Below, piece by piece: positions 8,556 through 18,165 of a stretch of DNA of 32,108 nt; the stretch's first letter is position 1; every line of letters starts with the position of its first letter. Source of the stretch: Halobacteriovoraceae bacterium (lineage in GTDB: Bacteria > Bdellovibrionota > Bacteriovoracia > Bacteriovoracales > Bacteriovoracaceae); contig PAZA01000043.1 in NCBI GenBank assembly GCA_002715375.1, positions 1 to 32,108 on the forward strand, given 5' to 3'. The position numbers and the translations under genes were made by a program. The notes under the pieces are model-generated. The model was not told where the DNA came from. It saw nothing but the letters and a program-made list of their open reading frames with translations, and did no database searches.

Positions 8556-11513
8556 ATGGTTCAAACATTTATAAAAAAAGGGGTTTTCACTGTTTGTTTA
8601 AACCTGCTCATCCTTTTAATTGGCTACTTTACAATACCTAAATTATCTAACGAATTTATTCCACTTGTTGAAGTTCCAGCTGTCGCTGTAGTTATCCCTG
8701 CACCTACAATGAGTGAGCAAAATATAAAGCGAAATATTGTTTATCCTCTTGAAAAGGCCCTCCTCCGCACAGGTGAATTAAAGTCAATTGAAGCTGACAT
8801 TGAAGAAGGGAAAGCCGTCTTTAAACTTTTTTACAAGTGGGACTTTCTACCAGAGGAGTGCTTAAGAAAAGCAAGGCAAACAGTTGAGAACTTATCTCTC
8901 CCTGATGGAATCATGGACCCTATCTTCGTTTTATATAAACCTAGCAATAATCCAATTCATAGGGTTGTCTTTTATGGCGTCAATATAGAATCTCTTTCTT
9001 CCCATGTACTTAAAATAAAAAGCCAGGTTGAAAGGATACCTGGTATCTCAGAAGTACTAATCGCAGGTCAATACCTTGGAAAAACCTACATAAATGTAGA
9101 TAATAAAAAACTTTCTCAATACCAAATTAGCTCCAAAAGCATAATTGATGAAGCTTATAACACATGGAAACTTAAAAAATTTTATAAGGGAACGCCACTC
9201 AACCATACTCTTTCTCTACCTATAAAAAAGCCTGAGGATATGAAACTGCTTCCCATATTAAATTATGAGGGCAGTCAAATATATATGAAATGGATTGGAA
9301 ATATTTCAAAACCACCAGGCAAGGCACAAGTTATTTATGGAAAAGAAAAACCTGCTGTCATTCTAGAAATCATAAAAGCCGCTGGAGCAGACACCATTTC
9401 AATTATAAATAAGGCCCATAAGATCATTGAAAAATCGAAAAAATCTTCAATTCAAACTGAAGAAATTTATAATGAGGCGATTAAAATAAAAGAAAGTCAA
9501 AATGGAGTTTTTACGAATTTTTTCATTGGGGTCATTTTAAACTCTATGATTCTAATGATATTCCTAGGATCCACAATTGGTGTTTTAGTTGCCTCTGTTG
9601 TCTTTCCAACGGCTTTATTAGGTACATTTTTTACAATGGATCAGCTAAGCATCTCAATAAACCTCTTTAGCCTTAATGGTTTCTCTCTCGCGGTAGGAAT
9701 GATCACGGACGCTTCGACTGTAGTTCTAGAGTCTATAACCCAGAGAATAAACAGAAAAGAGCCTCTCTTTTTGGCCTGTTGGAAAGGAGTTAAAGATGTC
9801 AGTCTGGGAGTTCTGGCATCCACCTTAACAACTGCGGGGGTCCTTTTACCTATTGCATTCCAAAAAAATGTATCCAGTAAACTTTTTTCAGACCTTAGCC
9901 TCACTGTTGTTTCAACTCAAATTTTTTGCCTTATCGCTGTCTTTAGTCTTGTACCTTGGCTTTGTTTTAAAATGCTAGGAAAAAACAAAAAGCCTCCCTC
10001 TCTCATTCATTACCTCTTTAAAAAATCTGATTTTCTCGTAAAAAGTATGATTAAATTGGCCCAAACAATACAAATTATCTGTAGAAAAAAATTTTTTTTC
10101 AGGTTGGTCATCCCAGGTAGTGTTGTTTTCTTGAGCCTCGGCTCAGTTGTTTTTTTACCGGACATGGAGTTTCTTCCTCAGGTTTCATCACGTGTTTATT
10201 CCTTAAAGTATCCAATCAACTCATCTAGAAAAAGTGTTGAAGGAATAGAAAAAAGAAACCTAGTGGCCTCCACCTTAAAAGAATGGAAGGAAGTTGCTTG
10301 GTCTGTTTCCTCATTTAACAAAAATACCGTAGATATACTTTTTTCTTTAAAGAAATCTTTTCCTTTGGAAAAAATAAAAGAGAAATTCAAAGGAAAAAAT
10401 CTAGATTTTGACAAGGTTAATATCTTGCCTGTAGGGCCGGCACCTTCAGGAGAAGCATTTGGTTATGACGGCCTTTACTTTATTAGCCAAAACTTGCCTG
10501 ATGATAAACTTAAAAGTCTTATAAAAAATTTCTGTGAAGACCATACTGTCAATACCTGCTTGGGGCCTGAGCTCACAAGAAGCTATAATTTTCACCTAAA
10601 GCCTGACCACTTGACTACATACCGAATGGGACTTTCAACATACCATGGTCTCAGTCAATTTTTTATTCCGTTACAAGAAATTAACTTGTCCTCAATTGCA
10701 GATTTTGATTTCAAAAACCCATCAATTCTTAAAATTTCATTTAAAAACTCACTATTAGACTTACCAATTATCAATTCCAAGGGAGAAAGAAATATTATCA
10801 GTGAGCTTTATAACCATAAAGTGGAAAAGTACGATACTTTAGTAAAGAGAAAAAATGGTGATGACTTTTTTCCACTATTTTTCAAACTCAAAAACTCTAC
10901 CATTGGTCTGGCCGATAATAGTATGAGTTCTATAAGAAAAAAACTAGGTATCAAGAAAAAAGAAATTATCGGCATGGGAACTCTGGAAACAATGAATGAA
11001 AGTTTTGGAGGTCTCATAAATGCCCTTACAATCTCCGCCTTTATTGTTTTCATAATCCTAGTGATCCAATTTAACTCCGTTAGGCAAGCTTCAGTCATTA
11101 TGGGAACAATTCCCCTTACCCTTGGAGGAGCGATCTGTGGACTCATTGTTATGGGCGAAACTGTAAATGCAAGTGTTTTGGTAGGTTTCATCCTCCTTAT
11201 AGGAATTGTTGTCAATAATGGGATCTTTTTAGTTGAAGCAACTAACCAAAAGCTGTTTTCTGGAGGCACTAAAACAGATGCCATAAACTGGGCAGTTTCT
11301 AGCAGAACCAGACCCATTTTAATGACCTCATTTTCAACAATTTTGGGAATGTTGCCTACTTTAATTATTGGTGGTGAAGGCTCAGAATTATATAGAGGTA
11401 TGGCCATTGTTAACGTTTTTGGAATGATAACAGGAACTTTTCTTTCTATTGTTGTCACACCTATTTTTATAGAGTACTTAGGCCTGCCTAAGAACATCAG
11501 TGGAGAACGATAA
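8556..11513 (+). CDS. Efflux RND transporter permease (AcrB/MMPL superfamily)
   Basis: 985 aa with RND layout: porter region, TM4 GFSLAVGMITDASTVVLESI, SSRTRPILMTSFSTILGMLPTLI near TM11. Confidence 0.93.
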   Translation: MVQTFIKKGVFTVCLNLLILLIGYFTIPKLSNEFIPLVEVPAVAVVIPAPTMSEQNIKRNIVYPLEKALLRTGELKSIEADIEEGKAVFKLFYKWDFLPEECLRKARQTVENLSLPDGIMDPIFVLYKPSNNPIHRVVFYGVNIESLSSHVLKIKSQVERIPGISEVLIAGQYLGKTYINVDNKKLSQYQISSKSIIDEAYNTWKLKKFYKGTPLNHTLSLPIKKPEDMKLLPILNYEGSQIYMKWIGNISKPPGKAQVIYGKEKPAVILEIIKAAGADTISIINKAHKIIEKSKKSSIQTEEIYNEAIKIKESQNGVFTNFFIGVILNSMILMIFLGSTIGVLVASVVFPTALLGTFFTMDQLSISINLFSLNGFSLAVGMITDASTVVLESITQRINRKEPLFLACWKGVKDVSLGVLASTLTTAGVLLPIAFQKNVSSKLFSDLSLTVVSTQIFCLIAVFSLVPWLCFKMLGKNKKPPSLIHYLFKKSDFLVKSMIKLAQTIQIICRKKFFFRLVIPGSVVFLSLGSVVFLPDMEFLPQVSSRVYSLKYPINSSRKSVEGIEKRNLVASTLKEWKEVAWSVSSFNKNTVDILFSLKKSFPLEKIKEKFKGKNLDFDKVNILPVGPAPSGEAFGYDGLYFISQNLPDDKLKSLIKNFCEDHTVNTCLGPELTRSYNFHLKPDHLTTYRMGLSTYHGLSQFFIPLQEINLSSIADFDFKNPSILKISFKNSLLDLPIINSKGERNIISELYNHKVEKYDTLVKRKNGDDFFPLFFKLKNSTIGLADNSMSSIRKKLGIKKKEIIGMGTLETMNESFGGLINALTISAFIVFIILVIQFNSVRQASVIMGTIPLTLGGAICGLIVMGETVNASVLVGFILLIGIVVNNGIFLVEATNQKLFSGGTKTDAINWAVSSRTRPILMTSFSTILGMLPTLIIGGEGSELYRGMAIVNVFGMITGTFLSIVVTPIFIEYLGLPKNISGER

Positions 11514-11515
11514 AT

Positions 11516-11806
11516 ATGAAAGCTGTCATGCTGCTTTTTGACTCAGAACTCGTCGAAGAAGCTCTTCTAATGATAAGGATATCAAACATACAAAATTACA
11601 CACATTTTACAGGACTGCATGGTTCTTCTAAGGCAGGTAAAAAAGATGGGTCCGCGGCTTGGCCAGGCACAAATGAAATTATAATGATTTTATTGGATGA
11701 TATTAGCCTAAAAAAATTAAAAAAAGTTATTGGTGATTTTAAAATCAAGCACCCGGAAAGGCCTCTTCTCTTTTTTAATTGGCCTTTAAGTGAGGTAGTT
11801 ATATAA
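11516..11806 (+). CDS. PG0541-like transporter-associated protein (PII/ferredoxin-like fold predicted)
   Basis: 96 aa, MKAVMLLFDSELVEEALLMIRISNIQNYTHFTGLHGSSKAGKKDGSAAWPGTNEIIMILLDD..., between two RND genes with near-zero spacing. Confidence 0.7.
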   Translation: MKAVMLLFDSELVEEALLMIRISNIQNYTHFTGLHGSSKAGKKDGSAAWPGTNEIIMILLDDISLKKLKKVIGDFKIKHPERPLLFFNWPLSEVVI

Positions 11807-14476
11807 ATGTTAAAGTTTCTCCAAAAAGTTGCAGAATATAGAAGAATTGTTCTCATTTTTCTTTTTGTACCTATATTTGCCGTTTTTCTAAACTTATCCA
11901 AGGGTCTGAGGTTCTTTCCTGAAGATAGTTTTATAAGGTTTAAGATTGAGTTTTATGTTCCCAGTAAACTAAGCTCAGAAATAGAAAAAAAAGTGACAAC
12001 CGTTGCTGAAAAAACGTTTAATGGCCTATCAAACCTAATTTCAATTGAATCACTAACAAATCATGAACACTCAGAAATAAACCTTATATTTGACAGATTA
12101 AATGATCCAAATAAAATTCTTCTTTTTATCCAGGAAAAGCTCGATCGATTAAAAGTCACTCTCCCAGGAGATGTTAAACAAATTAAAGTAACCCATTTAA
12201 AAATACCGTCCCCTCCGGACTTTACAATTAGCACACACAAAGACTTTAATTTAATAAAATTTAAAAACTATATTAAAAGTTTAGATCAATCTATAAGAAA
12301 AATACAACCTGAATTAGAGGAAGGTCTTAATTGGAAAATAAAGCTAAATCCAAAAAACCTTTTAAGATACAATATCTCTATAAACCAGGTTTGGCATTCT
12401 TTAAAAATAAATGGTTTTGCATCACGCTTAGGTTCAAAAGATGACTTAAGTTATTTTGTAGAATCAAATTTTAGTTCTCTTCTTGAATTAAAGTCCACAA
12501 TTATAGGTGCAAAATCAAATACTCCAATAAAACTAGTAGACATCGCAAACATTTCACTTATCAACCCCACAACCCCAAAACAAATAAAGGTATGGTTTAA
12601 TAAAGAAAATGTAAATTTAAGCAAAATTGAAAATGATATAAAATCTTTATTTCCGTTGGCAAAAGTTGAAAAAACCAATGTAAAGCTCTGGTTATCATTA
12701 TTTCAAAAGCCTTTACTCTTTTTTTCAATTTTTACAATAATTTGCTTTTTAATATATTATTTTGTTTTCAAAAACATTAAAGCTGCAGGAAGCTCAATTA
12801 TTTTTAACTTCGGTTTTTTTATTCATTACCTCTTTTGGTGCTTTATAATTACAGATAGCTTTACGTTATTTGACTTCTACTCATTAATCTTAGGCCTCAT
12901 TTTTGGATCATTTTTATGGCTCGTCCTTCTTAGTAAAATAAGAAATTCATTTTATCACAAGAACAAAACTGGAGAAAAAATAACAATCCAGCAGTCAATT
13001 CTTTTTGCTCTTTCAGAACTAATCCCAACTTATTTGATTTTGCTTACGCTATTTTATTTGTTTTCTCTTCCAACACTTTCCAATACGATTAGCTTGCCTT
13101 CTTCGAAGGTATTACAGCACTTTTTTAAAATTTCCATACCCATAATCTTCTATTTTTTAACGATCCTTTCAGTTTTTAGCCCTTTAAACTGGGCCACGAG
13201 AAAGGGACCAGAAAAAAAGCCCACCCGCCTTTTTTCAAGAAATATATTTATTCCTCCATTGATTGTTCTTTTTATTCCAATAAGTATTTATTTCTGGCCA
13301 TTAAAACCTTTGGGTATGAAAGATTTTAAAAATGGCCACAAAAATAAAAACTTTAATTCTAGTTTAGACAAATACAGAGGCCACAAACACGCTCTCACCT
13401 ACCAGAGTAAGACTGGTCAAGTTCCTAAAAATTACAATCTGGTATCAAAGAAGTTTCTTGAAAAGGAGTGGGTCAATCAATGGGAAGTAACAGCAAGCGG
13501 ACTAAGGTCCCTTCCCAAACTTGATATCTCGAGCTTTAAAATGGCCATGGAAGATATACAGCAGGAAAAAAGGCTTTCCTTTTTTAACTTAGAAAAAAAT
13601 CAAAGTAAAACATCGATCCCCATAAGACTTGATCAATTAGTTTTAGATGAAAGAAACTTTTCTCACCTTCTTATTGGCAATCGAAGCTCAGGTCAAAAAC
13701 CAAGTCACCTTGGCCATATCACAAAAAAAACAATCGTTTCAGTCCCAAAAGTTATATTTCATGAACAAATTAATAGAGTTGATCAATTTTACTTTAAAGA
13801 TTTAAACAAAAACCAATCTAATTTTTTAAATAAACCTAAAAATGATAAAAACTTTAAAGAAACATCTCTTACCAAGTTCTGGAGAAAACATCATAGGAAC
13901 TTCATTTCCAGTCACTTAGTTTCATTTATCTTCATTTTCACCTTCCTCTCCCTCTACATGAATTCTTTTTACAGAGGTTGGATTATCACGGCAATTTGCC
14001 TGGCCCAATCTGGCCTTTCAAGTGGTATTCTCTTTTTATTAAAAGATGTTATACCACTTGATACTTTGTGGCTTGATAACTTGCCACAATGGTTATCTAT
14101 AGCCATCATTTTAGTTTTAACAAGACCTATGGATTTAGAAAGGGTTAGGGGTCTAGATATTGAAGTTGCCTTAAAAAAACTTAAAGACTTTTATGCTCGT
14201 GCCATCTTAGCAGCTGCCGTACTCTTTTCTTCTGGTCCTATTATCTTAGGTATTTTATCCATTCCCAATGAAAGTATCATTCCCATGTCAAAGCTTTTGA
14301 CTCAATCATCTATTTTTATAGGTATCTTAACTCTATTTTTAGGTTTAATTAGTTACCGTTTTCTGTTTTTTAGCTTTTATATAAGTAGTGAGAAAACAAT
14401 AGATAAGATAAGCCTATTTCTTTTGAAAAACTTTTATAAGATAAAAAACAGGAAATCAAGCAAAGCCATTTCTTAA
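11807..14476 (+). CDS. Divergent, degenerate RND-transporter-like membrane protein
   Basis: 889 aa; TM1, a periplasmic porter-like domain, a TM cluster, a second periplasmic region and a second TM cluster as in RND proteins; starts 1 nt after the preceding stop. Confidence 0.7.
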   Translation: MLKFLQKVAEYRRIVLIFLFVPIFAVFLNLSKGLRFFPEDSFIRFKIEFYVPSKLSSEIEKKVTTVAEKTFNGLSNLISIESLTNHEHSEINLIFDRLNDPNKILLFIQEKLDRLKVTLPGDVKQIKVTHLKIPSPPDFTISTHKDFNLIKFKNYIKSLDQSIRKIQPELEEGLNWKIKLNPKNLLRYNISINQVWHSLKINGFASRLGSKDDLSYFVESNFSSLLELKSTIIGAKSNTPIKLVDIANISLINPTTPKQIKVWFNKENVNLSKIENDIKSLFPLAKVEKTNVKLWLSLFQKPLLFFSIFTIICFLIYYFVFKNIKAAGSSIIFNFGFFIHYLFWCFIITDSFTLFDFYSLILGLIFGSFLWLVLLSKIRNSFYHKNKTGEKITIQQSILFALSELIPTYLILLTLFYLFSLPTLSNTISLPSSKVLQHFFKISIPIIFYFLTILSVFSPLNWATRKGPEKKPTRLFSRNIFIPPLIVLFIPISIYFWPLKPLGMKDFKNGHKNKNFNSSLDKYRGHKHALTYQSKTGQVPKNYNLVSKKFLEKEWVNQWEVTASGLRSLPKLDISSFKMAMEDIQQEKRLSFFNLEKNQSKTSIPIRLDQLVLDERNFSHLLIGNRSSGQKPSHLGHITKKTIVSVPKVIFHEQINRVDQFYFKDLNKNQSNFLNKPKNDKNFKETSLTKFWRKHHRNFISSHLVSFIFIFTFLSLYMNSFYRGWIITAICLAQSGLSSGILFLLKDVIPLDTLWLDNLPQWLSIAIILVLTRPMDLERVRGLDIEVALKKLKDFYARAILAAAVLFSSGPIILGILSIPNESIIPMSKLLTQSSIFIGILTLFLGLISYRFLFFSFYISSEKTIDKISLFLLKNFYKIKNRKSSKAIS

Positions 14477-15447
14477 ATCGAAACCTTCTTTTTTATTTTA
14501 CGATTCTTCTTTGATAAAAAGGCCAAGACCTCTCGGATTGTTTTATCATCTCTTAAAATCTTATTATGACCTAATCCATGTGAGATTTTTAAAAGGCTCT
14601 TTGGAATCACTTTACTTAGTTTTTTTGAGTTCTCAACTTTCGAAGCACGGTCGTCTTCATCATGGAAAATTAAAACGTGCCCTTTAACCTGTGGGCCTAT
14701 TACACAAGGGTTAAAATCATTGAAGCTTCTATTATACTTGGACTCCAAACTACTTATTAAAGTATCAAAAAAATCTTCACGTACTCCCTCCTGTGCTGCC
14801 CAACGTTTAAAATCATCTTCCACATCATAATTAGGAGCAAAAAGAACAATTTTTTTAATTTTTAGAGTATTCGCCAGAGAGAGGGAAAAACAACATCCAA
14901 ATGAATGCCCTACAAAAGCATATATTTCTCCAACCACATTAACAACACTCTCTGCTGCCTCTAAAACCTCAAGGGCATTTGTCATAAAACCAGGGGACTG
15001 CCCATGAGAAGGAGCATCAAAGACCACCACTGAAAAACCTTCGCTTAAAAGCCTGGGTATAAATTGACAAAACTGAGTGCCACGTCCGGCCCACCCATGG
15101 GTGAAAAAAATACAAGGGCCTTTCCCCCACTTCATGCCAATCACTTCTCTTTTAGACTTGGGAAGAATCACTTTAAATGTTTGGGCCTTTTTTTGCCATA
15201 AGATTTCAGACTCACTCGGTTTGTAATGCCTGGGCCTAAAAAAGATCTTTTCAGCAACGTCCTCTACCTGTGAAGGGAAATAGTCCCAAGTTTTATTTAA
15301 TGTTTGAACAACCGCTCTCTTTCCAAAAGCCTGTATTTCATTAGGCATAAAGCCTAATAAATCGTTCTTAATCAGTTTTATCTTGGCCTTCGCCTCTGCG
15401 ATTTTTGATTCCATAAAACACCCATTTAAAATTTTAAAAAGTTTCAT
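14473..15447 (-). CDS. Alpha/beta hydrolase
   Basis: FFTHGWAGRGTQF oxyanion loop, VGHSFGC nucleophile elbow, LIFHDEDDRAS and SHGLGHNKIL acid/His regions. The start may be the internal Met at 15414. Confidence 0.88.
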   Translation of the reverse strand: MKLFKILNGCFMESKIAEAKAKIKLIKNDLLGFMPNEIQAFGKRAVVQTLNKTWDYFPSQVEDVAEKIFFRPRHYKPSESEILWQKKAQTFKVILPKSKREVIGMKWGKGPCIFFTHGWAGRGTQFCQFIPRLLSEGFSVVVFDAPSHGQSPGFMTNALEVLEAAESVVNVVGEIYAFVGHSFGCCFSLSLANTLKIKKIVLFAPNYDVEDDFKRWAAQEGVREDFFDTLISSLESKYNRSFNDFNPCVIGPQVKGHVLIFHDEDDRASKVENSKKLSKVIPKSLLKISHGLGHNKILRDDKTIREVLAFLSKKNRKIKKKVSI

Positions 15448-15458
15448 TATGATTTTTT

Positions 15459-16046
15459 CTAAGCATTTCTGGCGACCAGATCCCTAAATGATTTCCTTAA
15501 TTTTGTTTTTGCTTTTTCCTGATTCATAAGACGAGCGAAAATATGAAAACCAATCATATATGAATAGAGTTCATAAACAAATTGATCAGTATCCAAATCT
15601 TCCTTAAAATGTCCCTCATCCACAGCAATAGAAACGGCTTTATTAAAACCATTAAGCATTTCTTTTTGGAGAATTTTTACGTGGTCTCTTAAAGAACCTG
15701 GTCGGTCATCAAATTCAATAATTGCGGTCACAATAGGGCAACCTCCTTGATGCTTATCTGTTGACCAGGTAATCCAATTTTCAACAATAGCATTAAGTCT
15801 CGGAACGCCTCTCGACTCTTTTGTCGAAGGTTTAATGACTGTTTGTACGAAATTCATTGAAGCAAGATCTAAAACCATTTTTTGAAGAGACTCTTTTGAT
15901 TTAAAATGTCCAAACAAACCACTCTTACTCATTCCTACGACCTTGGCCAACTCACCAATGCTCAAATTAACCAAGCCCCACCTAGAGCTAAGGTCTAAGG
16001 CGACTTCTAGAATCTTTTCTTTTGTTTGGGATATAGCTTTTGTCAT
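15459..16046 (-). CDS. TetR/AcrR family transcriptional regulator
   Basis: N-terminal HTH KEKILEVALDLSSRWGLVNLSIGELAKVVGMSKSGLFGHFKSKESL. Confidence 0.93.
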   Translation of the reverse strand: MTKAISQTKEKILEVALDLSSRWGLVNLSIGELAKVVGMSKSGLFGHFKSKESLQKMVLDLASMNFVQTVIKPSTKESRGVPRLNAIVENWITWSTDKHQGGCPIVTAIIEFDDRPGSLRDHVKILQKEMLNGFNKAVSIAVDEGHFKEDLDTDQFVYELYSYMIGFHIFARLMNQEKAKTKLRKSFRDLVARNA

Positions 16047-16070
16047 AGTCTCATAATAACACAGGTCAGC

Positions 16071-16078
16071 ACGATCGT
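16071..16078. promoter_or_regulatory. Candidate TetR operator core
   Basis: ACGATCGT palindrome (context GCACGATCGTTC) about 25 bp upstream of the minus-strand TetR start. Confidence 0.35.
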
Positions 16079-16155
16079 TCGTATTTTTTAAAAAGTCCTA
16101 TTTATTAATAACTTAAAGCTGTATTAAACACTGATTAGCTTCATTTTTGGCGGCC

Positions 16156-16190
16156 AAACAAGCTTTTTATGAGTTTCCTAAAGCTTGTTT
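16156..16190. promoter_or_regulatory. Perfect 11-bp inverted repeat between divergent TetR genes
   Basis: AAACAAGCTTT (16156-16166), 13-nt spacer, AAAGCTTGTTT (16180-16190). Confidence 0.5.
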
Positions 16191-16299
16191 AAAATCTGTC
16201 TAATTTTGGATTCTTTACTCAGGAAAAGACTGATTTTACAATTCTACTATGTTCGTTTTTTTAAGTTAAAAGTTAAATATCAAAGTTTAGGAATACGGA

Positions 16300-16914
16300 A
16301 TGCCTGATAACAATAAGACAAAAGAAAAGATTTTGACCGTTACTGAAGCGCTCATTTTAAATGATGGCATTGAAAAAGTTTCTATAAGAAGTATTGCCAA
16401 GCAAGCTTCTGTTAACATTGCCTCAATTAATTATTACTTTTCAAGTAAAAGAGACCTTTTGGCAGAAATACTTAAGCGCAAACTCGATAATTTAAAAGGA
16501 GACCTTTTAAGCTCTCTTGTTGATACCAAAAAATTTGAAACTCAAAACCCCCCTGAATTTATAATTTCTCTTTTTGATTGCTTCTATAAAGAGAAAGAAA
16601 CTTATTTCGGCCACTATAAGATTATATTGGACCCGGATGTTCAAAACTCGTCTAGGCTCGAAGACTGCGAAAAAGAGCTGTATTTCCCCATAGGCCAGGA
16701 GTTACTTCTTAAAAACTTGAACCATTTCTTCCCAAAGATGGAAAAAGCTGAAACAAAAAGAATATCTTTTCATATTTGGGGAATTATTCACCACTCTCTC
16801 TTTCTCATGTCCCAACCTCTGTATCAGACAAATGGAAATTCAGAGGACTTTTCACTAAACTTTGTTAAAACCTCACTTAGACAAACCTCATTGGCCATCC
16901 TAAAAGAGCTATAA
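16300..16914 (+). CDS. TetR/AcrR family transcriptional regulator
   Basis: KEKILTVTEALILNDGIEKVSIRSIAKQASVNIASINYYFSSKRDLLAEILKRKL HTH region. Confidence 0.93.
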   Translation: MPDNNKTKEKILTVTEALILNDGIEKVSIRSIAKQASVNIASINYYFSSKRDLLAEILKRKLDNLKGDLLSSLVDTKKFETQNPPEFIISLFDCFYKEKETYFGHYKIILDPDVQNSSRLEDCEKELYFPIGQELLLKNLNHFFPKMEKAETKRISFHIWGIIHHSLFLMSQPLYQTNGNSEDFSLNFVKTSLRQTSLAILKEL

Positions 16915-17012
16915 AACAAAAGAGGGTATAAAAAAGAAGAAAACCCTTCTTTTAAATCCTTTAATTTAAAAAACTATTTGAATATAATAGATATAAATTT
17001 TGTCAGGAGCAG

Positions 17013-18038
17013 ATGCAAAAGATGGGCTTTATTTCTATTTTAAAGAGAGTCTTAAAATTAAAAGGAATTTTAATTCTACTAATTCTTGTTAATACGCACT
17101 ATTCCTTTGGCCAAAAACTTAAATCTAAAAACATTTCAAAGCTCTATCAAGCCAATAAAGTTATTTTGGGTAAAGAAAAAACCCCGAATTTTTTTTTTAA
17201 AAGCCTAAAGCCTTATAAAATAATCCTAATTCCAGGAGTTCTCTCTGAGTCTTTTTTTAAAGAAGCAAAGCAAAAAATAAAAATCAACTTTATAACCGGT
17301 AATATTTTTGAAGACCATGAAGACTTTTTAAATAAGCATAAAATGGACTATCAAAAGCTTGTTTTGGAGTCAGAAGACACTCCCCTAAAAAATAGTTATA
17401 ATATAGAAAAAGCTATTCTTGCTTCAAAGAAAAAAGTCCTCCTCTTTTCTCACAGTAAAGGGGGACTCGATACTTGGGAAGCCATTAAGAGAAACCCATC
17501 TCTTCTTTCAAAAATTCAAGGGTGGGCAACAGTCCAAGCTCCTTTCCGAGGAAGTGCCGTAGCAGAGTTTTTCGACCGCCATAAACCTACTCAGAATTTA
17601 TCAAAATGGCTCTTCCAATTTCTTGGCGGAAGCCTGGAGGGATTCCAAAGCCTCAGTATCAAAACCCGGGCGCCTTATATGAATGAAATTGAAAACCAAA
17701 AACTGACAAAAGTAATTAATAAAAAGATAACCTTTATTAATTTTGCCTCTGTAATGCCTAATGAAAAGGGATGGGACTCACCTCTAGAGTTTTTTAGGGA
17801 TTATGCCTATTTCAAAAAAGGAAAAAATGACGGTGTCGTACACATTGAAAGTGCTCTTTTGCCAGGAGTCGACTTCATCATTGAACAAAATGTTGACCAC
17901 CTTCTTACAGTTGTCAATTGCAATAAAATAAAGAAGGTTTCTTTCAAAAAAAAGGTATCACTCAAAAAAAGATGGCCCTTTGATAGGGTAAGTCACTTTA
18001 AATCAATCCTTTTAATTTTAACCAGAGCGAAAAAATAG
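17013..18038 (+). CDS. Exported lipase-like alpha/beta hydrolase
   Basis: N-terminal signal segment; IILIPGVLSE; LLFSHSKGGLD nucleophile elbow; GKNDGVVHIES and NVDHLLTV as acid and His; AGGAG RBS. Confidence 0.75.
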   Translation: MQKMGFISILKRVLKLKGILILLILVNTHYSFGQKLKSKNISKLYQANKVILGKEKTPNFFFKSLKPYKIILIPGVLSESFFKEAKQKIKINFITGNIFEDHEDFLNKHKMDYQKLVLESEDTPLKNSYNIEKAILASKKKVLLFSHSKGGLDTWEAIKRNPSLLSKIQGWATVQAPFRGSAVAEFFDRHKPTQNLSKWLFQFLGGSLEGFQSLSIKTRAPYMNEIENQKLTKVINKKITFINFASVMPNEKGWDSPLEFFRDYAYFKKGKNDGVVHIESALLPGVDFIIEQNVDHLLTVVNCNKIKKVSFKKKVSLKKRWPFDRVSHFKSILLILTRAKK

Positions 18039-18165
18039 TCTGAGATTAAAAGTAAACCTAAAGCTTTTTTAGAATTTTCTTTGCGTTTGACTGGCCTATC
18101 TGGAATGATAGCCCCGAAATGACAATCAAAAAACTCACTTAAATCTAATTAGGGAGTTCATCATT

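Noticed and set aside
9641-9904. 87-aa antisense ORF (and similarly 10196-10414, 12451-12678)
   Set aside because: Fully nested opposite confident coding sequence, no recognisable domain.
10808-11497. 229-aa ORF antisense to the RND pump
   Set aside because: Lies entirely opposite a strongly recognisable RND coding region; its composition is a by-product of the sense codons.
14473-14476. Convergent stop codons sharing TTAA between the second RND gene and the hydrolase
   Set aside because: Compact but ordinary convergent overlap; no hairpin or other signal.
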